This document shows positions 1 through 11,924 of a stretch of 64,000 nt of DNA, piece after piece; position 1 is the stretch's first letter; each line of letters begins with the position of its first letter. The DNA is from Chaetoderma sp. LZ-2023a (lineage: Eukaryota; Mollusca; Caudofoveata; Chaetodermatida; Chaetodermatidae), in assembly GCA_034401795.1 (NCBI GenBank), contig CM067372.1, forward strand, positions 15,609,311 through 15,673,310, written 5' to 3'. The notes beneath the pieces are model-generated. The model was not told the origin of the DNA. It was given only the letters and a program-made list of their open reading frames with translations, and did no database searches. Position numbers and translations under genes: made by a program.

Positions 1-1190
1 GGTAGAGGTGCGGGGGTAGGTGGAGGTTGGGGTGGGGGTGGCAGTGGTGTGGTGAGTGTATGTTTGGTTCCAGCACCCTTGTTTGGAGCCGCCGGTTTTT
101 TTTATTTTTGGGCTGCTGGTGGTGGAATTCATTTTTCCCGTGATTTGATGAGGATGCAAACTTTATCTCTTACCCTACTGTGGAAGCCCCTGAGTCACCC
201 ATCATACGATCAAGTGAAATAAAGCAATCCTCCTCCCACCTCCTCTCACAATGCATCCAACACTTACACCCGCCCCCATCTTAATTTTTAATTATTTCAA
301 TTTTGACTTATTTACGCAACTCTTCGGGGAAGCAACCCAACCCTTCAGGAAAGCACCTCAAAGAATGCCATGACTCCAATACATCTAGGCGTGAGTGGCC
401 AATAAAACAAAACCAACAACAAATATATCTCCTTATAGTAGGTGTTAGACTCAAATAATGTATTACAAATAGACAGGAAACTAGTACTAAGAGTTGATAT
501 TTTATGTTAAAAATAGTCTGTGATAACCCCCCCCCCCCTACAAATGATTCATAAACCACAGAGCCTGGATGTAGTATGCCCTTAGCTGAAGGGGCGTTGA
601 ATTCATAGTCTACAATACTAACAGGGGGGGGGGGGGGGGCGCAGAATAATAATATGGTAAGAGATGTATTGCTAAACTGTTAGTGCTTGTTAGTGGTGAC
701 AGTTCATTACACATATCTTCCCCAGAGGCATCGACTGTTGGATGCTGGCAAAGTGAGATGGTAGTCCCATGAAAACTGCCTTTAGCTGAACGTGAACTGG
801 TGTTGTGATCAATATTGTCCAAAGCACCAGTAGTGAACAACCATGCTTTTATGGTTGGACGACACACAACGTTATGTTCATGGTAATACTTGCACACCAT
901 GTCGATAAGCTCCTTCGTCTATCATATGAAATACAAAGTCCGTATGAGGGAGGAGCCTTTTCCTTACTCTGTCTAATGTGTGATTTAGCTGCTCCGCCAC
1001 CACCACAACCACCAACACCTGGAAGAGGGACTACTGCAGGTCAATCTAAATGGACCTCTCTCTGATACTTTAGAACAAGAAAATGGGACTCCAGAAGTAC
1101 AATCAGCCCTATCCGATTCAATATAATGTTAAGTGATCTCTCTAGACACCTAGAATAAATGCAAATTAACGATAAAAGAATGTAAATTAA
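1..1190. other. No gene recognised; G/T-rich start and C/G homopolymers
   Basis: Bases 1-60 are a G/GGT-rich low-complexity run like the GGT tracts at 9.3 and 10.4 kb. Homopolymers of C (about 529-538) and G (about 625-639) interrupt the rest. Short open frames here show no recognisable protein pattern. Confidence 0.5.
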
Positions 1191-1194
1191 AGGA

Positions 1195-1800
1195 TCAATC
1201 TATACAGACGATGCTAAAATTTGGATAAAACGTTCATATCCGCCTAGTGTAATAAAATATATGCAACGGGCATTAGATAGTGTAACTAAATGGATTAGAG
1301 AAGTGGGGCTTTTCTTTATCAACAGAAACTGCGATGCAGACGACATTCACTAGAAGAGGCAGACATAAAGTACACCAAAACTGTACTTGGAAGGAAAAGA
1401 GATTAGAAGAGCTAAACCCACTAAATTCCTAGGACTAATTCTAGACAACAAACTCACATGGGTACAGCACATGAATTACATATCAGGATTAGCACAGAGA
1501 ACACTAAACCTACTTATGATACCGTCCTAAAGAGGGGAGCATATCTTACATATATGATGATGCTATAGAGGGGATTAATAAACTCTAAGCTTGATTATGG
1601 ACATGAGGCATACATAGCAGCAAGTGATATGGTATTAGCTTAACTAAACACAATCCTAGAAAGATGATTACGTATATGCGCTGGAGCCACTAGATCTACG
1701 CCTCGTAACATACTTCAGGTAGAATGTGGTGAACTCCCATTAAATCTAAGGCAAATAGAAAGACCCGTAAAATGTTGGGTATACATGCAAACGCCAGACA
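1195..1800 (+). pseudogene. LINE reverse transcriptase remnant, C-terminal half
   Basis: A decayed non-LTR retrotransposon. Translating from about 1198 gives a degenerate catalytic box (SIYTDDAKIWI, normally YADD), followed by the order usual in jockey/I-like LINEs: a helix with RALDSVTKWIREVGL, then KFLGLILDNKLTW, then SKLDYGHEAY, then LRICAGATRSTPRNILQVE. Reading needs at least two frame changes and passes several stops, so it is not functional. Most of the RT before the YxDD box is missing. The family call rests on motif order; the clade is uncertain. Confidence 0.72.
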
Positions 1801-1812
1801 TTAGCCACCCAA

Positions 1813-1820
1813 TTGGCGAA

Positions 1821-1854
<34 letters not shown>

Positions 1855-1920
1855 TGGGAGTTGGTGGGAGAGAGAGAGGGGGTGTGGGGTGGCGGGAGAG
1901 AGAGAGAGGGGGGGGGCGGG
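1813..1920 (+). repeat. GA-rich microsatellite (AGAG)n with G runs
   Basis: Alternating GA dinucleotides degrade into GGGAGAGAGAGAGG and G runs. It separates the RT remnant from the duplicated block and RNase H-like remnant that follow. Confidence 0.85.
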
Positions 1921-1989
1921 CGGGAAATTTTATGTTATCTTAAATATTGCCAATTTTCAACACTTTATGACGTCATTTTCAGAATGCAC

Positions 1990-2230
1990 AACACAACGCC
2001 CTCGCGTGAGGAAAATACCAGATCATACATCACTGATCTTAACCAATCAAATAACAGCATCATTACTAAGAGGGATGCTACATACCTCCGGTACTGCCCT
2101 CGCGTGAGGAAAATACCAGATCATACATCACTGATCTTAACAAATCAAATAACAGCATGCCACATATACTGAGGGGTAATAAACTCTGATCTCTCAAACA
2201 TCATTACTAAGAGGGATGCTACATACCGCC
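1990..2230 (+). repeat. Interleaved local duplication
   Basis: A block starting GCCCTCGCGTGAGGAAAATA (about 1998-2063) recurs at about 2096-2158. The trailing segment CATTACTAAGAGGGATGC occurs after the first copy (about 2061) and again at about 2201, separated by new sequence. The interleaving suggests two overlapping duplication events rather than a simple tandem pair. Confidence 0.75.
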
Positions 2231-2289
2231 GTAAAGGGACATCATTAGACTATATTCAAACAGCATGGCCAGAACATCACACAGTGTTC

Positions 2290-2565
2290 TTAGATGCGCC
2301 AAAAGACCCAATTCTCCTGTCATATATATATATGTATAGCTAACATAACTAGTGATAATCCTACAAGCCAAAAGACCCAATGACAGGAGAATGTGGTGCA
2401 GAAATAGCGATAGACATATCGACCAATATTCTAGAATATGAACTATGCTTTAAGCTATATATAGCTAGCATAACTAGTGATAATCCTACAAGCCATACAA
2501 ACACATAGTGACAAAGAAGTAGTCATGCTTACGGATTCAATATTCAATAGCTTGCCTGTATAGTT
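2290..2565 (+). pseudogene. LINE RNase H-like remnant (probable)
   Basis: In plus-strand frames the pieces GAEIAIDISTNILEYELCF and DKEVVMLTDSIF resemble the first beta strands of a LINE-encoded RNase H and its TDS motif (second catalytic Asp). It lies downstream of the RT remnant in the same orientation, as in I/jockey-type elements that carry RNase H. The region is broken by stops and by a local duplication: TAGCTAACATAACTAGTG at about 2338 and a near copy at about 2461. Moderate confidence. Confidence 0.5.
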
Positions 2566-2599
2566 TTCTGGTAATTGATTGTCATAGAGTTCATCGATC

Positions 2600-3125
2600 G
2601 ATCGATCCCAACACGAGCGAGGTGTGGGTGGACCTTAGCTGGAGATGGGCGGCCAGAACTAAAACAGGAAAAGTCCATGTAGAATGAATGAAAGCCCAAA
2701 CACGTAACCTTCGTAAATTAACTATAATAGTCATGGCTTTTAGTGCACGATGGTAAATGGAAAGGGGGCAATACTGAAACATGGGGCCTTTTTCCACAAC
2801 CTATATAACTATGTGCCTATATGACTATGTGCGCGTATGTATGCTGCACATGTTTTCAAATGCTACCCAACAACCCAACACCCTGTTACTGTTACTGTGT
2901 TGTAGTCCCCCTGTTCATCAGGGTAATGCTAAACGAGTTAGTCGCACCGTCACAGAGTTAGTAGTTATATGCAGGCTTTGTACAAAGTTCAACCCGCTGA
3001 TTAATCCATGCACTAACTTCAGGAATCAACAGGAAACTATATACAATGTCATGAATGTACATTTCGCCCGGAAGTACTTGTCTCGACCGCATAGTTTGGA
3101 TGTGATAGTTCCGTGTTTAGAGTTC
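2600..3125. other. No gene recognised
   Basis: Short frames only. No motif identified. Confidence 0.4.
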
Positions 3126-4150
3126 TGCTTGCCGAATTTATGTAGGTAATTACGGTCTCTAACTCTGAAGTGATGTACTCTATAGCAGAGCCAGCGAGAT
3201 GCAGATTCGATGGTTTCTAGTAGTGACCGCTTGGCAGCATTAGACAGCAATGAACATTTGTTTGGGTCAAGCGTTAGACTGAGCAGTGTATCATCATTGA
3301 TATTGATAGATACTAGGCTTTCTATAAGCTTCCGGTAACAGACTGGGCTGGAGTGAGCATTGGTGCATCGGAATAGGAAGTGTGCTACATCTTCTGGTTC
3401 TTTGTGGCAGGTTGGGCAAGGTCAGACTCCCGTCCACCAGTAAATTTGCTTCTCGCACCTTGAAGAGTGTAGCTTCCAGTGAGAACCTTCGCTTTGATGA
3501 CAGCACGCTGGACATCGCGAGTATTGGTGGATGTGGTCCAAATGCTGTGAGCTCTTCCAATCCCACAGCTATCGATACTAAGGTGTTTTAGTGTGCTCTT
3601 TGTGTGGGCTTCTTTTTGCAACTGAATTGTCCACACATAGCTGACATTGGAACGTATTCTCGAATTCCATGAGCTCTTATCTACAAGGTTCTTTATGAAT
3701 TGCAGAGGGCTACCGAGATTGTATTTGTAGAATAATGTTGCGATCATGGAGAACCAGCTTTTGTCAGTTGGACGATTGACGATGAGTTGTCTGTAGGCTA
3801 ATTTGGCAATTGTAGAGATTATATCGTTCCCTGTTGGCATAGCTCTCTACTTCTGACAAGTTGAGCTGCATGTCATTTAGGCAGTCAGTAAGGAGAACGA
3901 GGTTATCTGCGCAAGCAACTCTGTTTACGTCGATAGTGCCGATTTTCAGGCCTGAATTCATTTGACCGAGATTTAGCAGGAGATCATTGATGTATACTTT
4001 GTAGTCGTAGGTACTCGCGACCCCTGCTTGTCTCACGCCTTGCAGAATATCAAAATGCTCGCTGACCTGCCCATGGTGTTTAATTCTTGTTATCAGATTT
4101 TGATATGATAGCAGTTTCAAATGGAGTCAAATGCCATTGAGCCCGTAGTT
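3030..4150 (-). pseudogene. LINE reverse transcriptase, motif A to C-terminal zinc-knuckle region
   Basis: Decayed LINE on the minus strand. Reading from about 4146 downward gives the motif-A remnant AFDSI, then QGVRQAGVAS (normally GGVLSP), KVYINDLLLNLG and the catalytic box as CADN instead of CADD, so the second catalytic Asp is lost. Around 3440-3330 a frame gives C-x2-C with DVAHFLFRC, the Cys/His cluster found at the C-terminus of several LINE lineages. Several frame changes are needed. A similar Cys/His tail occurs in the LINE at 17.6-18.6 kb. No intact ORF remains. Confidence 0.72.
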
Positions 4151-5745
4151 ATGGTATTTCCTGATCAGAGAGTCGTAACACCCATGACTACCGCACCAAA
4201 TAGCCATAGCTACCCTACCCATACCTATCCATAGCAATACACACATATTTCTATCCCTAATAGCTAATCCCGACAAATACACCAATTACTACTCTAGCCA
4301 TACACGCACCGGGACTATGCAATGCATCTGCGTATAGCCACACGCATGCATACCCTCCAATTATACACACATAGCTACCCAACCCACGCACTCATAGATA
4401 TCATATAGCTATCACTACCGCTATTCCTATGCCCGTTGCACTTACCCATACACGAATAGCTACACTGCCATATTATAACATAGCCACCTCTACCCATACA
4501 GCAAGAACTAGACAATCCCATATACACATAAAAACTCAAATCATACCTACCCATACCAATACACGCACAAAAGCATTAACCATACAACCATCACTACCAT
4601 GCCATACCTATGCACCACAACTACCCATAATAATACATCTACCACTACCTTAGGCTAGCCTACCAGCCTGGCCTAGCGGCATACTAAGCTAGACTGCTTG
4701 GCTATCCTACTAGTATAGCCTGCTAGCATAGACTATCCTACTAGACTAGCCTTACCTATCCAACTAGCATAACCTACTAACTGACTGACTTAGCCTACTA
4801 TAGGTTACCACTTATCAACCTAGCCTGGATTCTGGCCTACCTACTAGCCTAGCTTGCTGGTCTAACATACAAGTCTGCTTTCCTCGAATAGTAAGTATCC
4901 CTGGCCTGGCATCCTGGCCTGACCTACAGGTTTAGCATACTAGCCTAATCTACTAGCCTACTTGCCAATATAGTGAACTAGCATATTCTACAAACTAAAC
5001 ATTATTAGGCTAAACCCTGTCGGTCTAGCTCATTCCGAGACCAGCCTATTGGACTAGTGTACTAGCATAGCCTGCTAGCATACCCGAAGCCATGACCACC
5101 AGCTATGTGATATGGAGATACGTGTATCAGTTGCTATATGCTTAACTACGTAGTAGAGGTATCTAGGAGACTAGCTGCTTTGTGGTGGTAGGGGTAGCTA
5201 TGGGGTAGGGTAGTGGTAACTGTGGATTTGAGGTAATTATGATAGCTATTAGGAGAGGGGTAGCTGTGCAGTTTGGCATGTTTATCATTTGGGTAGAGGA
5301 GGAGTTGGGTAGTGTAAGTTATGCATATGGTTAGCTATGTGGGCATGAATATGATAGCTATGTGTTTTGGGTGGCTGTGGGTCAGGTAGTGATAGGGGTG
5401 TGGTAGCTATTGGGATATGAGTATTGATCGTAGTATAGCTACGACTAGAGTAGCTATGTTGGTATGTGTAGTAGCTGCGTGGATAGGGTATGGTAGCTAT
5501 AGCTAACCATACCGCTACACACCAATAGCTACCCATAACACAAAAGCAACCATACCCTTGCGAGCCTATCTAACACTACCCAATAGCTACTCCTACCTTA
5601 AGAGCTGTCAGTTGTCCAATAGCTACCACTACCACCCCTCACACACATACATATACAGATACCCATGCCATACACCTGCAGTTAACCCTACCATACACCA
5701 TAACTACCTACTCATGCACCCATAGCTAACACCATGAGAAAGCCT
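4150..5745. repeat. Degenerate low-complexity satellite that switches strand (TAGCTACC / CTAG motifs)
   Basis: 4150-4660 is rich in C-strand words such as CATAGCTACC and ACCCATA. 4650-5090 is built from CTAGCCTA/ACTAGC words of roughly 10-12 bp. 5140-5510 carries the complementary G-strand words (GGTAGCTATGG, GGGTAG). 5510-5740 returns to C-strand words. The copies are too diverged for an exact period. No coding signal. Confidence 0.6.
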
Positions 5746-5749
5746 TTGC

Positions 5750-6766
5750 GAAAATTACTGGCATATGAATAGGTTACATATATTCACCGATGATGCGCAT
5801 GTTCTCCTAATATATACCTACCCATATATCCACCAACACAAAATCTGAAACGCCCACATACCAACTCGAATCTGTAATACATCCAAGTACAAACCATTCC
5901 ACCCAAGTATTCACCCATCCAGAGTATGCCAAGTTGCGTGCACACATACACGCACATAGTGCGGGCAGGTGTGGGACGGTATGTGGTGAGGCTGGGTAAT
6001 ACGATAAGCTAGTCCAGGCGTCTATACTAGATCAGTTGGAGTGTAGACTAAGACAGGCTAGTATACCAGACCTGGCTAATATGCTAGGCCAGTAGATTAG
6101 GCCAAACTACCAAAACATAGTTTGCTGGTCGGGTGGTTCGCTACTGTTTATCAAGCTTAGGCAGGCCGTACTGACATGGGGCAGACCACAAGTGAAGCCA
6201 CAGTTGTAGCCCAACTAATGCATGACAAGAGCTGGATAGGTGGGCAGACTACTATGGACTGCCGGATTCACTTGGTTTTCAGAAAGTTATGTGTTTCACA
6301 GATCTCAACTCAATTCTAATGACAGGCGTGATATTTGATAAGTGGGTGGATCGTTCCCTTACTGATTTACAAAAATGGAGTAATTACTTGATAACACAGA
6401 CAAGTTCTCTAAATATATTCAACTTTTACTTGCTCAGACTTATTTGTTAAAGATACACTTTAGTTAAACATTTAATATACTAGATAAATACGTTTCACTT
6501 GAGCAATGATAAACTGAACTTATAGCATAACATTCAACACTGACATTGATTATATAAATCAAATATTACGCTAAAATGCTTACTCCGTAACTCAACCTTT
6601 AAGTTTCGTGTTCTTGTGACCGAACCTCGCAAGCTGAGTGGTCTCGTGACCACATCTAAGTGATTGAATATGGTGACAAAGCTGGCAATTATACAGGTTT
6701 CTTGTTGACGTGTCCACGCTAAGCCGTGCGCACGTGCGTGCCTACGCGCCAGTTCGAGTAGTCATG
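5750..6766. other. No gene; CTAG-word tract at about 5990-6130
   Basis: Bases 5990-6130 resemble the CTAG-rich segment at 4650-5090 (GCTAGTCCAGG, AGGCTAGTATACC, GCTAGGCCAGTAG), in a partly inverted sense. The remainder holds nothing I recognise. Confidence 0.4.
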
Positions 6767-7385
6767 GGGAGGCTGTGCGCTATTGTTCTCCTGTCAAAAA
6801 TGATTAATGGGTTTTTAATGTGACATTTGACCCTAGTAAAGGGGAGGCTGCCTTCTGATTGGTTGTTTTGAATGAGTGGGTGGAGTCTATCGTTCTAAAT
6901 GAATGGGTGGACGCTATTGTTCTAAATGAGTGGGTGGACGCTATTGTTCTAAATGAGTGGGTGGACGCTATTGTTCTAAATGAGCAGCTGTGCACTATTG
7001 TTCATGCAGGTGGCCGTCTAGACGCTATTGTTTAAATAACGTGTTAATGCATAGATTAATGTGTTTTTAAATAGGTATTGACATGCATATGTTGATCGTG
7101 TTCTTGCTGATCGCGTTTAACGTACTAATTAGGTGGGTGGCATCCCCCTCCTGGTTAAAAAGATATTTTGAAACTGCCCCCAGTCATTTAATTTTCAAAA
7201 AAATCAGAGTGAGTACATCGTTACACGGGTAATATATAGGTAAACTAAGCGATGTTGTATGTATAATGTTATATAGATAATAATCATGTATCTATCGTAT
7301 TTAAGGAGTGGGCTTTAAAGTGGCAGTCATTTAGTTATTAAATTTTTTTTAAATGTTGTGCAATTTTATGCAGGCGGTCGCACAT
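6767..7385 (+). repeat. Left inverted arm of foldback element
   Basis: It matches, in reverse complement, 12000-12640 through several long blocks: TGTCAAAAATGATTAATGGG near the outer end, GATTGGTTGTTTTGAATGAG, TAATGCATAGATTAATGTG, and the inner block around AACATCGCTT/AAGCGATGTT. Bases 6868-6985 hold about four copies of a 27-bp unit (AATGAGTGGGTGGACGCTAT...). Confidence 0.85.
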
Positions 7386-7389
7386 TTAT

Positions 7390-8580
7390 ACATGTGGCAA
7401 CATGTGTATGTACATTCCCGGACACACATGCATGCCAAAATGCATGCATACATGTGCGGCCGTACAAGCATCCATTCCCTGCATACTTTCATTCCACTTA
7501 GTCATTGTTCTGTTGTGATATGAGCGTTAACCATTCAAGTATTAACCTAACAGGATTACTTTATCATTAGTACATTCTATTTCGACTCTACAACTAGTGG
7601 TTATGAGATGTCATGACGTATGCTTAGGCGATCTCTGACCTGTCATGTATATTCTGGGCAATTACTAGAAATATGCACACATCACGTATTTCACGGGATT
7701 TCCACGCAGTGCTGAATGATAGAACTGGGTCTGTATGCACCATCTCGGCTATCTGACCTGCTTCTACGAATCATGTAAATATCCATCTTAATAAACCATC
7801 TTGTAAGACCTTGTTGTATTAAGTACCCAGAAATCGTCTTAAGATCTATCTTGATCTTAATCCAACAGCGTTTTACCGTCAGAGTATATACAGCTTATAT
7901 TAACATGACAGAACCAGTTTCCACCTTTCAAAGGGTTAAAGATTCAGTTTGATTCCTATAAATGATTATGACCGATTATGACTTTGCGTGGGTTGAATAT
8001 TCTCTGAATTATACTATCTAAATCCTGATTATGAAAATGACAAAACTAGATTGATTGTAGCAACCAATCTTAGTCAAATGTAAATCAAACGTGGTTAAAC
8101 TAATTTATCCATCACCAGGGGTCATAATCATCAATTTAGAACCCCTCTAAACATTAGCATACAATATATAATTTATACCTCCCTGAAGCAATAACAGTGG
8201 TGTAATCGGATATCCGGATGCGGATATAAATAAATACTACATAAAAGTTCTACACCACTTATCATGTCATAATAACCTAATAAGAATATACCTGTTCACT
8301 TACTATTAATAGCAACCTAAATAAGTGGCCCTATTGTCGATGACGTATTATAAATACTCACTATCTATAGCGACCGCAATAGTTGGTCCCATTGCCAGTG
8401 ACATATCGTGATGACGATGTTATGAATATTCATGACTGAGGATGTGATGCAAAACATATCTGACGTACACGGTGTCAATAGGTCATCTGCAAATATTTAC
8501 CTGGGCACCAAAAGGTAGCCAGTGGGGTTCGCAGGTAGCTAAATCCATAAATCTCATATTTACAAAATGACGTTTAGTGG
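7390..8580. other. No gene recognised inside foldback element
   Basis: AT-rich, with scattered short frames and GCATGCATAC-type words near 7440. No motif or repeat was identified. Confidence 0.4.
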
Positions 8581-8589
8581 CATAAGATC

Positions 8590-9092
8590 CGATTCCATAA
8601 CAATGAAGATAGAACAAATCTAGACAGTGAAGAAATGACAGAGATGAAGAGTGAAGATGATGAGCCAATAGAGTCAGAGAGTGAAGCCAGTGATGACTCA
8701 TCAGAGTCTGAGAGTGAAGATGAAGATGAAGATGAAAAAACGCCATAGGCAATCAGGAACTATTCACTGTATTCCAAAATATTAAGCAGGTCTTAGATGC
8801 TGAACAATCAGACCCAAATGGTGTAGGCAATCTGTCTATTTCCATATATGCTGATGCTTTAGTTGCAAACAGTAGAGACATGATGTTCTAGTGGAGAAGA
8901 TTACAGAACTCTATGCTCATTAAAATACTTCGTCATGAAACCAAAGATTTTATCACTGAGGGGTATGCATACGATGAAGGAGTCTTCTCAGCGTTTAAAA
9001 AAAGAGAGTTTCTGATCAAGAAGTACATAAGGAAAAATCTAGATGCTGACGATAATGATGATGATTCTGGTGGTGATGGATTTGATCCATAA
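8590..9092 (+). pseudogene. Acidic-protein gene remnant, family unknown
   Basis: Two plus-strand frames look like pieces of one former coding region. The first, to the stop at 8746, is highly acidic (DSEEMTEMKSEDDEPIES, then SESESEDEDEDEKTP). The second, 8751-9092 in another frame, contains NQELFTVFQNIKQVLDAE and, past a TAG at 8889, WRRLQNSMLIKILRHETKDF, then FSAFKKREFLIKKYIRKNL and a second acidic tail ending at TAA 9090. A poly(A) signal lies 118 bases downstream. One frameshift and one stop make it a pseudogene. It sits between the inverted arms, so it may be the gene cargo of that element. I do not recognise the family. Confidence 0.5.
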
Positions 9093-9209
9093 GGAGCCAG
9101 TCTACCCATCGATAAATGGATCCCCAGAACATTGACTATTTGTTTATGCTACAGAAACTATATGTTTTATCATATGTAATATTTTCTTCAATGTAGAAAT
9201 ATGGATACA

Positions 9210-9215
9210 AATAAA
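9210..9215 (+). promoter_or_regulatory. Poly(A) signal AATAAA
   Basis: AATAAA lies downstream of the acidic pseudogene stop at 9090-9092, on the same strand. This supports a transcribed origin for that remnant. Confidence 0.45.
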
Positions 9216-9288
9216 ACATTGGTTCTTTATGTGCGTGTTGATTTGATGATTGTAGCTTTATATCCGGCCAGGTCCCCCACATTAATGG

Positions 9289-9500
9289 TTATGCTTGGTG
9301 GTGGGTCTTGGTGCTTAGTGGTTGGTGGTGGCTGTTGGTGGTGGTGGTGCTAGTGGCAGTTGTGGTGAAGGTGGTGGGTGGTAGTGGTGCTGTAGTGGTA
9401 GAGGGGTGGTGGTGGTGGTGATGGTGGTGGTGTTGGTGGTGGTGATGGTGGTGGAGGTGGTGGGTGTTGGTCGTAGGTGGTTGCGGCCACAATATCTAGA
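9289..9500 (+). repeat. GGT/TGG triplet tract, first copy
   Basis: Imperfect (TGG)n. Its 3' flank (CACAATATCTAGACAATG, ATAGCCAGC) resembles the flank of the GGT tract at 10.4-10.7 kb, so the tract and its border are a duplicated pair bracketing the 18-bp array. Confidence 0.8.
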
Positions 9501-9602
9501 CAATGTATAGCCAGCTATATTATTTTTGTTGGCAGGGCCTCATTGACTAGGTGCTCATAATGCATTCATGCTGAGCGAGACCTTTATTAAACCCTCATTG
9601 AC

Positions 9603-10216
9603 ATGCCCTCTCCAACCTACATGCCCTCTCCAACCTACATTCCCTCTCCAACCTACATGCCCTCTCCAACCTACATGCCCTCTCCAACCTACATGCCCCC
9701 TCCAACCTACATGCCCTCTCCAACCTACATGCCCTCTCCAACCTATATGCCCTCTCCAACCTACATGCCCTCTCCAACCTACATGCCCTCTCCAACCTAT
9801 ATGCCCTCTCCAACCTACATTCCCTCTCCAACCTACATGCCCTCTCCAACCTACATGCCCTCTCCAACCTATATGCCCTCTCCAACCTACATTCCCTCTC
9901 CAACCTACATGCCCTCTCCAACCTACATACCCTCTCCAACCTACATGCCCTCTCCAACCTATATGCCCTCTCCAACCTACATGCCCTCTCCAACCTATAT
10001 GCCCTCTTCAACCTACATGCCCTCTTCAACCTACATGCCCTCTCCAACCTATATGCCCTCTCCAACCTACATGCCCTCTCCAACCTACATGCCCTCTCCA
10101 ACCTACATGCCCCCTCCAACCTACATGCCCTCTCCAACCTATATGCCCTCTCCAACCTACATGCCCTCTCCAACCTATATGCCCTCTCCAACCTACATGC
10201 CCTCTCCAACCTATAT
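9603..10216 (+). repeat. 18-bp minisatellite, about 34 copies
   Basis: The unit is CCCTCTCCAACCTACATG. Variants include CCTATATG, CATTCCC and CCTCTTCAACC. Because 18 is a multiple of three, long open frames run through on both strands (for example a PSPTYM hexapeptide repeat). Substitutions fall in all codon positions and no upstream gene structure is visible, so I read it as a non-coding minisatellite. Confidence 0.95.
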
Positions 10217-10234
10217 GACATTTTTCACACACCA

Positions 10235-10345
10235 CGCTCTCACAAATTCCGACCACAGAGTCCATCATTCCAATGATAAATTTTCAAAAATAGTATTCTC
10301 TAGGTCTGCAAGTATGAATATGAAGAAATTCGATAGGGGTTGGCG
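10235..10345 (+). mobile_element. Foldback element half-copy, left of the GGT tract
   Basis: Contains CCATCATTCCAATGATAAATTTTCAAAAATAG (quoted here by position 10262-10293), matching the half-palindrome at 10727-10760 and the full copy at 31070-31310. Confidence 0.6.
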
Positions 10346-10359
10346 GGTGCGTGGGTGGG

Positions 10360-10634
10360 TGGGTGTTTGTGGTGGGTGGTGTTGATTTGATAGTGTGGTG
10401 GGGTAATGCATGGTGATGGGTGGTTGTGGTGGTGGTGGTGGTGGTGGTGGTGGTGGTGGTGGTGGTGGTGGTGGTGGTGGTGGTGTTGGTGGTGGTGGTG
10501 GTGGTGCTGCTGCTTAGTGGTTGGTGGTGGATGTTGGTACTGGTGGTATGGGTGGTAGTGCTACTGGTGGTGGTGGTGCTAGTGGTGGTGGTGGTGAAGG
10601 TGGTGGGTGGTGATGTTGATGCTGGTGGTGGTGA

Positions 10635-10665
<31 letters not shown>

Positions 10666-10695
10666 TGTGGTTGGTCGTGGGTGTTTGCTGGCACA
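10360..10695 (+). repeat. GGT triplet tract, second copy, with GAT run
   Basis: Long pure (GGT)n at about 10428-10490, then imperfect GGT and a short (GAT)n at about 10633-10652. Its 3' border resembles that of 9289-9500. Confidence 0.9.
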
Positions 10696-10714
10696 ATGTC
10701 TAGATAAATGGATA

Positions 10715-10835
10715 GCCAGCAGAGCCCGTCATTACAATGATAAATTTTCAAAAATAGTCTGCAAATGGACATTTTCTATGAGAAAATGAAATTCTCTTGA
10801 GGAAACTCAATGCTTAAAGGGTTAAAGGGCTAAGA
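10715..10835 (+). mobile_element. Foldback element half-copy ending AAAGGGTTAA
   Basis: Reads CCGTCATTACAATGATAAAT, then TTTTCAAAAATAGTCTGC, then AAATGGACATTTTCTATGAG, and ends with TTAAAGGGTTAA. It matches one arm of the palindromic element at 31070-31310. Confidence 0.65.
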
Positions 10836-11389
10836 AAGTCTATAGCGCCCATGTAATGGTGTAACAAAAGGATATAGTTATATTTGACTTGTAGTAAACG
10901 ACCATCTATGATTATGCTATTATGCTCGCAATGTGGCTCTTAATTGTTGAAATGTAACATCATGAATGATAAGTCATTCAGTCTCCAACCAACTCCCCAC
11001 AATGCACTTACTACTGTTAACGTACGAACACCGTGAATTAAAAATGTGTTAATCTTTAGTAGTAAACAACAATGGCCAGTGAGCGGGTGCACGCGTTATT
11101 ATCGATTTAAAAAAAATTTACTCCCAGCGAGGACATTGTAGTATCTTGCCAAATATCAATCTCATGTCATTTGTTCACCAGAATGTGTTTTTATGTATGC
11201 CAGTGCACTAAAATAATCAAGTGCTAACACTCGACTCCATCGCGGCAAGCTGCACGCTCTCATGCAGTATAATTAATGTATTTTGTAGTCTGTGATATGA
11301 AAAGACGTATTTTATGAAAAACATTCAACAGCGATCAGCCGCGTGGTTTCCAAAAAGGGTAATAAAACTAGGAAAAAATTACTGTGTCC

Positions 11390-11865
11390 AGGCATTTACA
11401 TAGACATGTTGCCACATGTATAAATGTGTAGCTGCATGGATAAAATTGTGGATGCAACATTTTTTTGAAAATTTAATAATTAAATGACTGCCATTTTAAA
11501 GACATATTTCTCCTTGAATACAATAGATACATGATTATTATCTATATAATATTATACATACAACATCGCTTAATTTACCTATATATTACTTGCGTAACGC
11601 TGACAATTAAATGACTGGGAACACATTTTGTTCATGCAGGTAACCGCTTGATGCTATTGTTCATGCAGGTCCCCGCTATTGTTCATAAGTGTTGGCTGTG
11701 CACTATTGTTCATAAGTGGGCACTGTATGCTATTGTTCATAAATGACTGCTGTGCGCTATTGTTCATGCAGGTGGACACTGGACGCTATTGTTCTATATC
11801 CTGATTGACGAGATAGGGTCAAATATTAATCATTTTGACAGGAAAACAATAGCGCACAGCTGGTC
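11390..11865 (-). repeat. Additional foldback arm, partial
   Basis: About 11455-11620 matches 12015-12190 in the same orientation (AAATGACTGCCATTTTAAAG versus AAATGACTGCCACTTTAAAG; TACATACAACATCGCTTA in both). It ends in GACAGGAAAACAATAGCGCA, the terminus-like end also found at 12612-12632. Subterminal CTATTGTTCAT repeats lie at 11640-11790. Confidence 0.75.
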
Positions 11866-11924
11866 ATCTGCAATTCATATGCGACCATTGTTCATGCCAT
11901 TATTCAGAAGTCATGTTCGATTAG

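Noticed and set aside
4429-5536. Frames of 74-83 codons in the TAGCTACC tract, and a telomere-like reading of the motif
   Set aside because: Low-complexity sequence without a regular telomeric hexamer. The frames have no protein features.
9595-10385. Open frames of 208-260 codons with PSPTYM or RACRLE repeats
   Set aside because: The 18-bp minisatellite keeps frames open on both strands; variation is not codon-biased.
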